Below, in pieces: positions 9,997-24,800 of a stretch of DNA of 64,000 bases. Location of the stretch: assembly GCF_019175385.1 (NCBI RefSeq), contig NC_083340.1:17682336-17746335 (forward strand), in the 5' to 3' direction. Both the position numbers and the translations under genes were made by a program. Positions within the stretch are counted from its first letter, which is position 1; the number at the start of each line of letters is the position of its first letter. The notes below the pieces were generated by a model. That model had not been told where the DNA came from. It did no database searches and saw only the letters and a list, made by a program, of their open reading frames with translations. The DNA is from Lycium barbarum (taxonomy: Eukaryota; Streptophyta; Magnoliopsida; Solanales; Solanaceae).

Positions 9997-10870
9997 AGAC
10001 GGCCCGGGTGCAAGGCGAGGTGTTTTACCTATCACGGGGCAAGGCGTAAGCCCCGAGGCGCTGGGTGTAAGCCCCGCCATGAATCTTTTTGTTTTTCATA
10101 TTTTATAAATTAATATAGTCTAAATAAATATTAAAAAAGGATAATCACCAAGAAAAGGTAAAAGTACTTAAGATTTGTAGAAAATTCAAGAAAACTATAA
10201 GATAAGTGGAAGATGTATATAGAACTGCTTACATTACCCATAAGATGAAAACTTTTTCTGGTCTTTCCTAACAATCATTCAGATTATAAGGTTTGTTACA
10301 ATGAATCAATTGCTATCAAAGAGGAGGTCACCCTCATCCACATCATCATGCATAGTTTCAGGTTCTGTAGTAGTCTGTCTAACTTCATCAACAATCCCAC
10401 ATGCCTATGTTACTCTTTAGGATGTGTGTTCGCACCACATAAACTAACCACCTTTTCATAATTCTTGCGAAATTTTCTGACAATTACGTTGATGTGCCTG
10501 GAGCATACAGTGTTATCAAAGGTGAAAAATGCAAAAAAAAACTCCAAGGTACATTGGGGCTTTAAGAGGAAAGTGCAAATAAAACGTGAGTTTTAATGAA
10601 GAAAGTTGCAAATAGAGAACAAATACAAATATGTATGTGAAGTCCAAGAGTAATATTTATAAGCATGAATAACAAATATACGTACGAAGAAATTGAAAAA
10701 AAAAAATACGAGAAAGTGAAATATCAATTGTTTAGTGTCGCATCTTCAAGATTATGCTCGCCAAGAAATGTATGCCTTAGAATCTTTATGAAAACACTGA
10801 CGTGCACGCTAATCGAGGTGAAGCACTCAACATGTTTTGCGCCTTGCTTCAGGGCTTAGGCTCTCTTTAA
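9997..10870. repeat. GGCG-rich repeat element interrupting the TTF-type pseudogene
   Basis: It opens with GCAAGGCGAGGTGTTTTACC and a run of AAGCCCCGAGGCG-type words, and closes near 10,870 with GCGCCTTGCTTCAGGGCTTA. The ends are roughly inverted (GAGGCG/CGCC clusters). The interior is AT-rich and non-coding. A similar arrangement occurs at 45,646-46,452. It is probably a non-autonomous DNA element; ends and class are not certain. Confidence 0.45.
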
Positions 10871-11083
10871 GCGTAGATAGAATTGAATTAGTTTCCTACT
10901 GCGTTTTCTTTTTGGGGTGTGGGTGTGGGGGGTGGAGTGGGTTGTTTTCTTGCTAACATGCCTTTCTAAGGTGTCAATGTTACAAACTCATTCAATCTTT
11001 CTTCTTCTTCTTTTTTTTTTTTTTTTTTTTTTTGAGAATGTATGATTGCTTTTCTCTAAATTCGAGTTTTCATTCTTTTGTAG

Positions 11084-14000
11084 GACGGCCAAGTCGGAGA
11101 TGGTAGTATACTGGTGCTTGCCGAGGATGTTATGGTACCAGTTAGTGTGGTAAAAAATGCAATCAATATCTTGAAGAAAGAGGGAGTTGAGAAGTTGGAC
11201 CCTATGATTTTTACTCAAGCTTCAACGCAGAGTAAATTCTCTCCCTTATGTGTGCTGAACTGATACTTCTCCAGTCTGCTTAGTGACTCGTTTTTTTACT
11301 TTGTCAATATTCTGCTCATTCCATTGTTTATCTCTTCATTTTTGGGTTTTGCTAATATACATGATGATACTGTTTGCTAGTCTGTATGGAATTTATGACA
11401 TTCTTGGCTTCTTCCTTCTTAAGTTTGTTGCCATGTTTATACCTATGACCTATCAAAGAAAAGTACGTTGCTATTGCCGTATTGCGATACCTATCAAAAA
11501 GAAAGGTCGCTGCAATTTTTTTATTGTAGGTTGTATTAGCTGAAGAGCTATTTGTAATTTTTGTTTTTGGAATTAGTTGATGAAAGAGACAAGTTAGGAT
11601 ATTTTTATGAAGCGCACCAGGCTGATTGGTTAGTGGTGAAAACTGTAAACTTCTAAACAGACACTATTAAAGGGTAAACTTCTAAACAGACATTATTTCC
11701 AAATACTTCTTTGTTTTCAATAGCATCATGATAAATAAGCCTTCAATCACCTTCTCGATTCTCAAGTGGTTGGGCTGGCCTTTCCAATACATCAAAGGAC
11801 TAGCTGTGTTCGCTTTAGGCACGCTTATGCCCTGTAGCAAAGTAAAGTGCAGGTAGAGCGCTTCGCTTCCACTCAGATGGTGCTTTACTGAAGGCTACAA
11901 GAAAATGTTTCTCGTCGGCTATGGGCTCTCTCTTTAAGAGGCTAGCAGTAAACATTAATATACTGGTACAGCGATATATTAATTGCTACGAGATATTATG
12001 AATTATTTTTTTTTTAGTGATTAGGAGTAAAGAATTGGAAATTTAGTTCCTTATCAAAATAAAAAAAGTAGCAAATTATTACCAGAAAGGAAACATTGCG
12101 TCTATACATCTCAATAAAAAAAATTATACTGTTTTTGAATTTGACTGACAAGTTTTTACTTCATATTTTGGTTAATTATATTTTTTCTCAATATTTGGTC
12201 CAAAAAATTTATGTTTGTTTCTATAGTTATTTTTACGTCTTGCATTATATTCACATACACATCTTCAATGTTGCCTATATTTGCTAAAAGCCTATGCTTT
12301 AATTGGGTTTTTTGCTCAATTAAAGGGCGACCTGGTACACTAGAGTGGAGTGTAGAGCCAATATCTGAGAAGTCCTTTTGTCCAGAGACTAGAGTGTCAG
12401 AATTGCAATATACAATCAAAGAATTGTGGGTATCTATATGACATAATTCTTTTCTTCGTGTGGATTAAATGTGATTCTTTTTTGAGAAGTAAATGACTGT
12501 GGATCAAGTATCCAAATTGAGGGAAGAATATCAATTTTCTGCCTCCAAAATTCAAATGGTAGCAATTTAAAGCATTTGGGAAGTTCTGGCCGGCAGTTTT
12601 TGGAGATAAAGATGGGTCGCAAGGAAGCTGTTTGAGTAATTGTAAGAGAAAATTGTGTGGACAGGAGGAACCTGCAGAATGGAGAAGGAGCTAAAGATGT
12701 TAAAGACCAATTTAAATGAAAAAGATAAAGAGTGAGTACTTTTATGGTTTTCTGGTTTGGGCTTTTTTTAGAATTAGTTGTATAATGGCTACAGCCTTGA
12801 ATGCTTCATGTAATAGATTATTAACGCAGAAACAGAAGAAAATAGCTCTTCTTCACTGTAATTATGTCATAAAAGCATGAACTTGGTACGTGTGTGTGAG
12901 GGGTTAGGTGGGGAGCATGCGTGGAGAAAGAAGTTCTCCAGTTGTTTAGGTAAGAGAGGGAACTCGCCTCCTTCCTATTCTTCTCTTTCCTTTTCTGCTT
13001 CACTCTACTTAAGCATTTGTACCTCTGTTTGATGTGCTTGCCCCCTGGCTAGAGACCCGTGATAATGTATTCTCATTCCTGCCATTAACATCTGGTTATT
13101 ACAGGTCTGACATCAGTGGAGTCTGCATCTATGAATATTGTGGCTCTCATCTGTAGGTCCCTTGAGTTTCCTAGTGATAAATTGTGTGGGGACATATCAA
13201 GAGTGTTGAAGCCCGGTGGAACAGTCCTACCTAGTCTATGTTCTCAATCAGTCTTGAAGGCGAGTGAATTGTCACTTTGTGCATACTTTATGGTGGAGAA
13301 TTTTTATGGGTGTGTGAAGTGTCCTTTCCATCTGAATTACAGGCAAACTCCACCCATGAGCACAAGTTATTATTGGCTGGATTCTCTGATGCACAGTCAT
13401 CTGAAGCTGGCCATGCTATCGTGATGAGTATTTCATCCACATGCCTTGTATTTTGCTTATTGTCTTCCTCTGCATCATCCTCCCTTCAATATTGCTTTCC
13501 TTTTTTTCTTTTTCTTTTTTCTCATTTTAAGTTGTGATAACTCCTTTTACCTATTTATAAATAAAGTTGTCATAAGATTCTTAATAGCTATTACATGGCA
13601 TTAAAGTCATTCATGGCTTTATTGTTATTGTTGTGGCAATAATGCTACTCTGGGCACTAATAATACAGTTTTGATGTTTATTCAGTTTTCAACTGCGACC
13701 CAAGCTTTGAAGTTAGTCTTTATTAGCGACACTTAGATTAAATCTAGTGTTTGATACGAGTCTATTTGGCTTGGTTAAATATTCTAAGATTGTGTCATAG
13801 GGATACGTCTGAAATTTAGTGAATCCCTAGTTTTACAAAACCTCCACTTGTCCTAAATGATAAATTGATTTGTCAAATGAAACGGGCCCTGTGAAGCGGA
13901 ATGGTTATTGAGGGACATGGATGTTGTTGTGAAAAGCCTTGAAGTTATTGATCTTGACTTAAAAAAGCCGTATGGCTAATTTAATCTGTGAACAGATAAC

Positions 14001-15846
14001 AGTAAAGAAACGTTCATGGAAGGTTGGGTCATCTTTTTCTATCAAGAAAGTCACAAAAATTTTACCGAAAGTTCAGATTGATGATGATTTAGATCTCATT
14101 GACGAGGATAGCCTTCTCACTGAAGAAGATCTCAAGAAACCTCAATCGCCAGGTGGTAAGATAAGTGCATTAAGGTTGTTTACCTCTGACTTTATTAGTT
14201 TTTCACTAGTATTTTAAACTCAATTTGTTGCACACTTGCTAGTGCAGTTGGTGATTGTGAAGTTGGGAAAACAAGGAAAGCATGCAAAAACTGTACATGC
14301 GGACGGGCTGAAGCTGAGACAAAAGTGCAACTTGGACCAACTGCTGAACAATTGAACAATCCTCAGTCTGCCTGTGGCAGTGTAGATTTTCTTTTATATC
14401 GATTTATGTCATATAATAGATTACTCTTCTTGCCCAAAATTACTTGGCATGATTTTCGTTCTCCCGAAATACTTCACCTCTTTGAATTGGGAAGTTTCTG
14501 TTCCGAGTAATCTAAATGATGTTGATTTGTTGTGTTTTTATAAAACTAATGTAGTAATAATCATATAATTGGTGGGAAAAATTCCTTGTATGTAAGTGGT
14601 GTAGAAAAGTAAAGAATACACAAAAATATGGTTTTTCAAAAAAAAAAAACATGGTCTTTTTTAACTGGGACCTCATGACTAAGCCTTTTACTGTCGCAAT
14701 TTTGTTATAAGAGCTTTTCAACTACCTACTTGTTTCTTCACCTTCTAACTTAGTTTATAGTCATTACTTTATTATCTCTGGAATTCTAATTACTTTTGGA
14801 TAGGTGTGCAACTCTAATACATTTATCAGTTGTCAAACTAGTAGATCTATTTGGGAAGCAAGGGATACTCCAGTTTATAGGACTGAGTACTTTAGTCGAG
14901 TGGTTTCTGCAGATAAATTGAGAAACTTAGTGCACGTTGGTTGTCATTGTTGCTAAATTTGTGTCATTTGGTAGTTGATTGATGTTTATAGTGTGATTAG
15001 CAGGCAGCTAAACAGCTAGTCGGTTTCTTTCTTGACCCCTATCTTTCTTGATCTGCTTTTGAGTTTTGCAATTGGTTTTCTTTTTAATTATGTATTTTTG
15101 AGGACATATCTTCGATGTCTGCAGTGTGGTCTAGGCAATGCTTTCCGTTGCGGTACATGCCCTTATAAGGGCCTTCCTCCATTCAAACTTGGTGAAAAGG
15201 TACATGTCAAGCACGAGCTATTATTGAGGTTGTGTTATACATGAATAAGTATTCATTAATATATTTATCACTTACCAGAGGAAAAGATTGCAGTATACAC
15301 GAAGGCAACTGTTACTAACATTTTATAGTAATGACGTCAGTGTTCATTGTGAACATTTTTACCAAAATTTGATTGTGTTGGGATATACAAGAGGAAGGAG
15401 CCAAAAAAATAAATAAAAATGGCGCATACTGTATACTGTATGCACTTTAACCTTGAGAACATGTGGAAGAATGCTGCAAAGGGGTGGGGAAGGCTATATG
15501 TGCTGTCTTGTAACAGAAAGTAGGACTTCTAGACTTGCAATGTTTGGGAAACATAATATGAGAACAGGCTGAATGCTCTGTAGGATGTTTGCTTTTACTT
15601 CCATTGAGATAAAGATCAAACTTATTTACTTAATTGTTTGAGTTGTTTGACATTGTGGTGCATCTTCATATGGCCATAAATAGACATCAAGTTCTTCATC
15701 CGTCGTCATTTGGCAGCATAATGCAATCTTTTCTAATTGATCTGTTATATGAGTGATGTGTTGCATTGAATCTGACTTGGACATGGAACACAAGATAGCC
15801 TCTTGCCTTCTGGGATCCCATCTGGCAATCGATCATTCTACTAATG

Positions 15847-15879
<33 letters not shown>

Positions 15880-18800
15880 GTAAATGAATCAAATTTTTGA
15901 GAATAACTTATCCAACGAGAAAAAAGAGAAGAATCTCTAAAAGATGTACATGGCGAATTCTTGGGTAAAAAAATCCTCGGTTGTAAAAAGCCCTCTCTTT
16001 GACTTCTTCTTCTTTCGCCTTCCCGGCCATCTTTTTACCCCGTTTTGTGTTAGCAATTTTTTGTTGTGAAAGTAAATCAGTGTGCTTTTATATGCCAAGC
16101 AAAGGAGTTCTAATTTTACACTTTGAAAGAACACTCTGAATAACAGGGAGGGATTGTGAGCTGGTTTCTAATTAGCCAGGTTTCTAAGTATTTTTCTTTT
16201 CTTTGACTGGAAGCTTTTTTTGTTACTTTGCTTTGTTTGGGTCTCACGTGTGGCTGTCTCGGAATATGAAGAGACACAATCAACCTGTTTTAGAACTAAT
16301 GGCGGATCCTAAATACAGGGCATGCCTTCGAATATGATCAGAACCAATCAATCTATTTTGAAATTGATGGTGGATCCTAAATACAGGACTATGTGTTATA
16401 TAAGGCTTTGAATTAATGTCGGTTGTTAAATCTCACGTGCTTTTGCGTGTTGGTAGTTAGGAGTAGCTTAGTCTCTGATGGCTGTTGCTATCATGAAAAG
16501 AAAAAATCATTACTAAGCATAGGAGAAGGCTGATGATTAAAAAATGCACAGCCAGATTTTTTAAATTGTCCTGGAGGGTACCTAATGTCTTGATTATAAA
16601 ATTCTTGACGACTATCGAGCTCAATTTTTACTGAACGTTGTTGGGACCTTGGCCATCAAACTGATGCTACTGAAGATTTGGTTGGTTGTTCTGTGATTTT
16701 TGTTGAAATGTCAACTCGTTTATCCAACATTATTAGGGCCATGGCACTTGATCAGGTGCTTCGCTGAGGAATGATTCTCGGAGAGCCGTAATTGGTTGGT
16801 TTCATTATTATGTTCTTGTTGTTATTAAATCTGTATTGCAAAGAATACTTTGAACCAGTAAGTTAGACTAATTCTTGAAATAGAAAACAGAATCTGTCTA
16901 GTTTCTGCAAAACTGTAGAAAACGAAATTAACAGAAACTGAAAAATAATATGAACAGTATATGGAAAACCAAATCGAGCCCACTGAATTCACAGTGTGTC
17001 CTTAAGGAAATTATTCCCCTAAAAATGTACCCGGGGTTTTGGAATCTTTCCTCCCAGGATAGAACGATTTACTCACCAAAATAGCGGTACGGCAAATTCA
17101 GGTCACTACGAACCACTCGAAGGTAGTATATCACACGAGAGTTTTTAAGAAGTGCAGAGAAAGAAGAAGATGAATATCAGAAAATTTCGTAAGGAAAAAT
17201 TCTGAGGATCAACAGAAATATAGCCTATTTGGAAAAAGGTTTGCAACTTTTTAGAAAAGTTTGCAACCTTTCAGAAAAATTCCGTTGAAAAAACGGAGGG
17301 AAATGTTTTAAATTAATCCAGGAAAGAAAGAAAACAGGTAAAACAAATCGGGTCGCGAGTCAGGATCTTTAATTAATTACTTAATTAATTAAATAAGAAT
17401 TAATTAAATAATTAAAATTAAAGGAAATTTGGTCCAAAAAGATTATCAATCAAATCATTTGACCGAAGCCGAAGTCGAAGCCGAGCCGAGCGACGATGAG
17501 GGCGCGAGGGGAGACCCTCTTCTTGACCCTTTAGCAACACGAAGGAGTGCTTCTACTTTTAAGTAGGAGAACTTTTCTTTCCACCACTTATGAGGGACAA
17601 ATGCTTATTTCATAAAACAAGAGGGAACAACTCATTTTTCCCTCCACTTCTTTTCCCTCCATTTCCCATTCAACCTATCAATTAAACCCAACAATCCCCC
17701 ACATGAATGGGGAATGGCTATAAGATAAAGGAATGCACGGACAAGTGTGTGATATACAAGCGAAGATTAATTGTATCTGGATAAGTAGGTTTCCCTTTGA
17801 ACTTTTCGTAGTGAACTTATATCGGATATACTCGATCAATCGGTAGATGTGATATCTTTGAACCGTCAAACTTTGTTGTATAACTAGACAACATAAGTCA
17901 CACAATTAACCCTCAACCATCTATGGTTCTCACGGTTGTGTTCGTTTCAGCCATGAACACCGCCTGGTTTCGTGAATGCATAGAGAATGGGCCTTTACCA
18001 TCATTCCCCTTGAAGCGGCTTATACTTCACACTCACATAGGTGATTTCTAAACGTGTAGTCCTATAGACACACAATCTGGTCATGTTCTTCCAGACTTAG
18101 ATAATCATTAAAAAACTTTAATGCTTTATTAACTCATTAAAAAGCCTTAAGGTTTTATCTTTATTTCTGAACATTGTCATCATCACGAGAATGGGTTGAG
18201 TTATTTGACAATGTTGAACCGTCATTCATAACTTTGTTTGATCTCTTTGAGCCTAGTTCTTGGGATCTCCAGTCTACTAGGTAGAGTTACCGCCATGATG
18301 ACTTGTCCTAGGCCTTAACCCCATACCCCTCGATGATCTTTCAATAGCCTCTCTAGATAGGCCTTTTGTTAGCGGATCTGATACGTTATCTCTTGACTTT
18401 ACATAGTCAATAGTGATAACACCACTAGAGAGTAGTTGTCTAACGGTATTGTGTTGCCGTCGAATGTGACGCGATTTTCCGTTATACATAACGCTCTCTG
18501 CCCTACCTATTGCCGCTTGGCTATCACAATGTATACATATAGGTACCAAAGGTTTGGGCCAAAATGGAATATCTTCCAAGAAATTTCGGAGTTATTCAGC
18601 TTCTTCACCGGCCTTGTCTAAAGCTATAAATTCAGATTTCATTGTAGAGTGGGCGATGCATGTCTATTTTGATGATTTCCAAGACACTGCTCCTCCACCA
18701 ACGGTGAAAACATATCCACTCGTGGATTTAACTTCAGATGATCCGGTGATCCAGTTTGCATCACTATATCCCTCAATTACTGCAGGATATTTATTATAAT

Positions 18801-21800
18801 GCAAAGCATAGTTTTGGGTGTGTTTCAAATGCCCCAAGACTCGTTTCATTGCCATCTAATGAGTTTGATTGGGATTACTCGTGAATCGACTCAGCTTGCT
18901 AATAGCACATGCTATATCTGGTCATGTACAATTCATAATATACATCAAACTTCCCAAAACTCGTGCATAGTCCAATTGTGAGTCACTTTCACCTTCATTC
19001 TTTTGAAGTGCAAAACTTACATCAATTGGAGTCTTTGCAACATTGAAATTTAAATACTTGAACTTGTCAAGTACCTTTTCAATATAATGTGACTGTGATA
19101 ATGCTAGACCTTGTGGAGTTTTATGGATCCTAATTCCTAAGATCAAATCAGCAACCTCTGAGTCTTTCATGTCAAATTTGCTAGCGAGCATACGCTTTGT
19201 AGCATTTACATCGGCAATATCTCTACTCATTATCAACATGTCATCAACATATAAACAAACAATGACTTCATGATTTGGAGTATTTTTAATGTAAACACAT
19301 TTGTCACATTCATTAATCTTAAATCCATTTGCCAATATTGTTTGGTCAAATTTTGCATGCCATTGTTTGGGTGCTTGTTTAAGTCCATAAAGTGACTTAA
19401 CAAGTTTTCACACTTTCCTTTCTTTACCAGGAACACAAAACCCTCAGGTTGTTCTATGTAAATTTCTTCCTCCAATTCTCCATTTAAGAAAGCTGTCTTG
19501 ACATCCATTTGATGGATTTCAAGACCATATTCGGCTGCCAGTGCCACTAACACCCGAATAGATGTTATCCTTGTTACCGGCGAATATGTGTCAAAGTAAT
19601 CAAGGCCTTCTTTTTGTCTATAACCTTTGACCACAAGTCTTGCCTTATATTTGTCAATAGTGCCATCAGCTTTTATTTTCCTTTTAAAAATCCATTTTGA
19701 TCCTAAAGGTTTATTTCCAGGAGGAAGATCAACCAATTCACATGTATGGTTGTTCAAAATTGATTCAATCTCACTATCGACTGCCTCTTTCCAAAATGCT
19801 GAATCAGAAGAAGACATTGCTGCTTTAAATGTTTGAGGCTCATTTTCAAGCAAGAATGTCACAAAATCTGGTCCAAAGGAAGTAGATGTCCTTTGACGTT
19901 TGTTACGCCTTGGATCCTCTTCACTTGGTTTACTTTCCTTTGGTTCTTCTCGCGGCCGTTTAGATCTTTCACTTGACGACTCACATTCAGTTTTATACGG
20001 ATAAATGTTTTCAAAGAATTCAGCATTATCTGATTCAATTACCATATTAACATGAATTTCGAGATTGTCCGATTTGTGAACCAAAAATCGACAAGCTTTG
20101 CTGTTTGTAGCATAGCCAATAAAAACACAATCCACAGTTTTTGGTCCGATTTTTACCCTTTTGGGCAAAGGAACTTGGACCTTGGCTAAACACCCCCACA
20201 CTTTGAAATATTTCAAGTTGGGTTTTCTTCCTTTCCATAGTTCATATGGAATATATTGTGTTTTGTTGTGGGCACCCTGTTGAGTATTCGATTAGCTGTA
20301 AGGATAGCTTCCCCCCACAAGTTCTGCGGTAAACCGAAACTTATTAATAAAGCATTCATCATTTCCTTTAATGTTCGGTTGTTTCTTTCCGTAATTCCAT
20401 TTGATTGTGGTGTGTAGGGAGCAGTAGTTTGATGAATAATTCCATATTCTAAACATCTCTGTAAAAGGAGATTCGTATTCTCCACCCCTATCACTTCTAA
20501 TCATTTTTATCTTTTTATTCAATTGATTTTCCACTTCGTTCTTGTATTGCTTAAATGCATCAATTGTTTCATCCTTACTATTAAGCAAATACACATAACA
20601 ATATCGAGTGCAATCGTCAATAAAAGTTATAAAATACTTTTTCCCACCGCGTGATGGTATTGACTTCATATCACATATATCTGTGTGGATTAAGTCTAAA
20701 GGGTTTGAACTCCTATCAATAGACTTATATGGATGTTTAACAAACTTAGATTCAACACAGATTTCGCATTTTGATTTATTACACTCGAATTTAGGCAATA
20801 CTTCTAAATTAATCAATTTTCGCAAGGTTTTGTAGTTGACATGTCCTAAACGAACATTCCATAAATCATTTGACTCCAATAAGTAAGACGAAGCTGAATT
20901 CTTATTAATATTGTCAACAACCATTACATTGAGTTTGAAAAGTCCCTCTGTGAGGTAGCCCTTTCTTATGAACATATCATTCTTACTTATTACAATTTTC
21001 TCACTAACCAGCACGCACTTAAACTCGTTTTTGACGAGTAGTCCAGCTGAAACTAAATTCTTCCTAATTGTTGGAACGTGCAAAACGTTGTTGAGAGTCA
21101 GCACCTTGCCGGAAGTCATCTTCAGAAGTATCTTCCCATATCCTTCAACCTTGGCTGTTGCAGTATTTCCCATAAATAATTCCTCTTTGAGTCCAGCGGG
21201 AGCATAGGTTGCAAATGCTTTTTTTACAGCGCAAACATGTCGAGTGACACCAGAATCAAGCCACCACTCATTTGGGTTTCCAACCAAATTTCACTCCGAT
21301 AGCATTGCACACAGATCATCCGTGTCATCATTCTTCTCCACCATATTGGCTTGTCCCTTTCCCTTGTCCTTTTTCGTGAGATGACAATCTGGGGCTTTGT
21401 GGCCAGCTTTCCCACAATTATAGCAATTGCCCTTGAATTTTTTCTTGTTCTGCTCCTTACTCTTTCCAGAAGGTTTCTTCCTTTTCTTATTCTTTGGAGC
21501 AACATCTTCAACGATGTTCGCTCCCATAATCTTTGAATTTCCACGCGACTTCTTTTCAGCAACTTTATTATCTTCCTCAATCTTCAAGCGAATCACAAGA
21601 TCTTCCAGCGACATTTCCTTACGCTTGTGTTTCAGATAGTTCTTGAAGTCTCTCCATGAAGGGGGAAACTTCTCAATCACAGCAACCACTTGAAATGCCT
21701 CGTTGATCACCATACCTTCAGCAATAAGGTCATGGATAAGACTTGGAGTTCTTGAACTTGGGTTCCAACAGTTTTACTGTCTGTCATCTTGTAGTCAAGA

Positions 21801-24800
21801 AACTTGGCAACCACGAATTTTTTAAAGCATGCATCTTCAGTTTTATACTTATTTTCGAGTGCAAGCCATAATTCTTTTGAAGTTTTGGCAGAACTGTAGA
21901 CATTATACAGATCATCATCTAGTGCACTAAGGATGTATCCTTTGCACAAAAAATCTGCATGCTTCCAAGCCTCAGTAATCATAAAGCGCTGGTTTTCAGG
22001 CATTCCTTCTTCAGCAGCAGGAGGATTTTCATTTGTGAACTTCTGCATGCCTAGAGTAGTCAACCAGAAGAATATTCTTTGCTTCCATCTATTGAAGTTG
22101 ATACCGGAAAACTTCCCTGGTTTCTCTGCCGGTGCCATCGCGTGTGCAGCAGTTGGACGGCTTGATGATGCGACATTTGTCGGCCCAACAGTCACGCTAA
22201 CAGTAGTACCAGCAGTCGCACCAACAGTTGCAGTTCCATTAGGAGCATTAATGTTGACACCCAATTTTGTCCCCCCTTTATTTAATTTACTCGGGTTTCT
22301 AAATTTACTAACGAGCTAAATACTTTATTGTTAAAATATTTTATTGCCACTACTACTAATATCATTACTTTTGTTTTCGACATTACAAGTATTACTTTAC
22401 TACAAATTTTAGATGATTCGTCATCATTTCATTTTTTCGGGTTTGGACTCGTTAAATTAATTACAAGACAACACTTTGCAAAATATTTATTTTTACATAT
22501 TTATTATCTTTACACAATATATATATTATACCAGTTATTAAATTAGAAGCCCAAAGAATAATTAAATAGCGGAGGAAGGACCAACAATTTTCAGCCAAAT
22601 TAATGGCCCAAAATACCAATACAATATTATTTCCTACTCAAATAAACAACCCACATTTTTATACCCAACCCGTATTTTTACCCACATTTAAATTAATGGG
22701 CCAGCCCAAACGGACCAGCCCATACCCGCATACCCGACCCGACCCAATACTTTTAAACCTAAATCACCCCTTCCTCTTCTTTTTCCTCTTCCTCTTCACC
22801 CTGATTTTTCTCACCCGCCGCCTCCCTCTCTCGTCTCTTTCTCCTTTCATCTTCTCGCCTCCACGTGCTCCCTGCCACCTCCACTGCTGTCCCCCACGCC
22901 TGCTCTGCCATTCCCCACGCCCACGTTCTTCTCCACTCATCTCACTTCCCCGCTCCTCTCTCTCCTCATCCATAAAAGGAGAGGGGCTTACAACTTGAAA
23001 GGGGGGACGGGGATTGAGCGAGAAACCAACAATCAAAATCGACAAAAGAGGATTTTGGAACTCAAAAATCCCCTACACAACATCAATTTTTATCAACAAA
23101 ACGACCAACAATCACTATATTTGCCTTTCCTTTTTTTTGTTTCAAAACCACAGTCACTTTAATCGGGTTCAGATCCGGTTTCTTCGTTGTTCGAGCGTAG
23201 ATTCGACGCCGTCGACGCCCACTTCACTGCGCGCAAAAAAGGTGAACCCTGACACATTCATCGATTTAGTCTTCAATCTCTGTTTTAGTCAGAATCTTAG
23301 CTTAGTTCTGTTATTTTTGTGTTAATTATGTAATTTCTTTGTCTGACCAATTATTTGTTTGATGTTCGGGAATCTGTTAGGATAGAATAGTAATCGCTAA
23401 AAGAAATTCGAACGATGTGCCGTAGTCTAGATGCTTTAGACTGAATTCTTAGGATTTAGAACCTATCTAGAACAGAATATACATAGTATATACAGTGGTC
23501 GTCGAGATAAGAAAAGATATACGCTCGATATACATCTGATATACATACCGGGACGTGTATATCTTAGGTATATTTTGTATGCGATTGAAAAGACCGGCAC
23601 TGAACCATCCATATAACTGTCTGTCACCTCGAAAATAAATTTTCTGTTTGATTAATGCTAATATGGAGGCAGTGACAGTGGGTATCGATCATTTGTTCTT
23701 CTGTGATTTAGAGGATTACGTCGTATATGTTTTATACCAATCAAATTCTAAGATTGCATCGAATCACTGAAAGTTTAATTCAGCCCTGCCATCTAAAATC
23801 TTGAATATGTTGATCTTATTTAGCTAAGAGTACTTATCCTTTCAACTTTTGATTTGTTTGCTGCAAAACATAATGCCTGGGTCTTGAGAATTGTTGTATC
23901 TTTATATTGTGGATCGATGTTTGTTGCTTTGATTCTAATCTGTTGTGGCCTGAGGTCATCAATACACATGCATATGATGGTTCATAGCTGTTGTTCGCAG
24001 CAATAACTTGCTGCCATTAGTTTCCATGTTTAATATAGGTCTCTGGTTACATTCTGTTGAAGGACTACACTATGTTTAGCTTGATTTGTCTTAATAAAGA
24101 TGATATGCTTTACTTCTATTTGGTTGCTGAAATTGGGATTGTTGTCGAAGGAGGTTGGTATAGGTAAAAGGATTAGAAAAATAAATGTTCGGGTTCGGTG
24201 CTGCTCATTCTGAAAGTCTAAAAAAAATAGATTAAGATAGACTGACCTTCTATGTGCCATATGGCTTGCCCCCTGCTGCCTTCTCTCCCTGCTTTCATAT
24301 TTGCTTTGTTTCAAACTGTGCCTGAATTTGCAGTATCTCCTTCTTTGGACACTCACTGTTTCTGCGTATTCACCTCTGTTCCTTAACGCGGTTGTATAAC
24401 TTTCTTCCTTTAATTGTCTGTTGTTCCTTGCTTGCGTTCCTTTGTTATTCATCACTGTTCATACTGTCACTTTGCCTCTTTGTGGTTGCTTCTGTTTGCC
24501 TCCTGCTTTAGTCATCCCCACTTGAATGTGGCAAATCTTCAAATGTGTTAAGATACACCTAGCCGCAGCCAGATGATGCCACGAACAACTGTGCATTTTG
24601 GTCCCTTCTATTGCCATTTACCGCTGTTAATTTGCTGTTGCATTAAGGCTGTCACTATGTTGTATCTTTTCTTTATATAGTAACAGTGTGTATTCCATTT
24701 TTTACCTATTGTTTTGCATACACCTAACTTTGCCTATTTATTAGCGTTACATTAACACCTGTTTCATATGCTAATTCCTTCATTTTTCTTCCTTCTTTGT

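Noticed and set aside
18436..22319. Plus-strand open frames through the Copia body
   Set aside because: They are antisense shadows of the minus-strand gag-pol frames.
22603..23325. Open frames on both strands (131, 93 and 103 codons)
   Set aside because: Pyrimidine-rich leader sequence of the 4.1 kb solo LTR; no recognisable domain and frames on both strands.
24030..24455. 141-codon minus frame
   Set aside because: Falls in the solo LTR, has a non-typical composition and no motif; likely chance.
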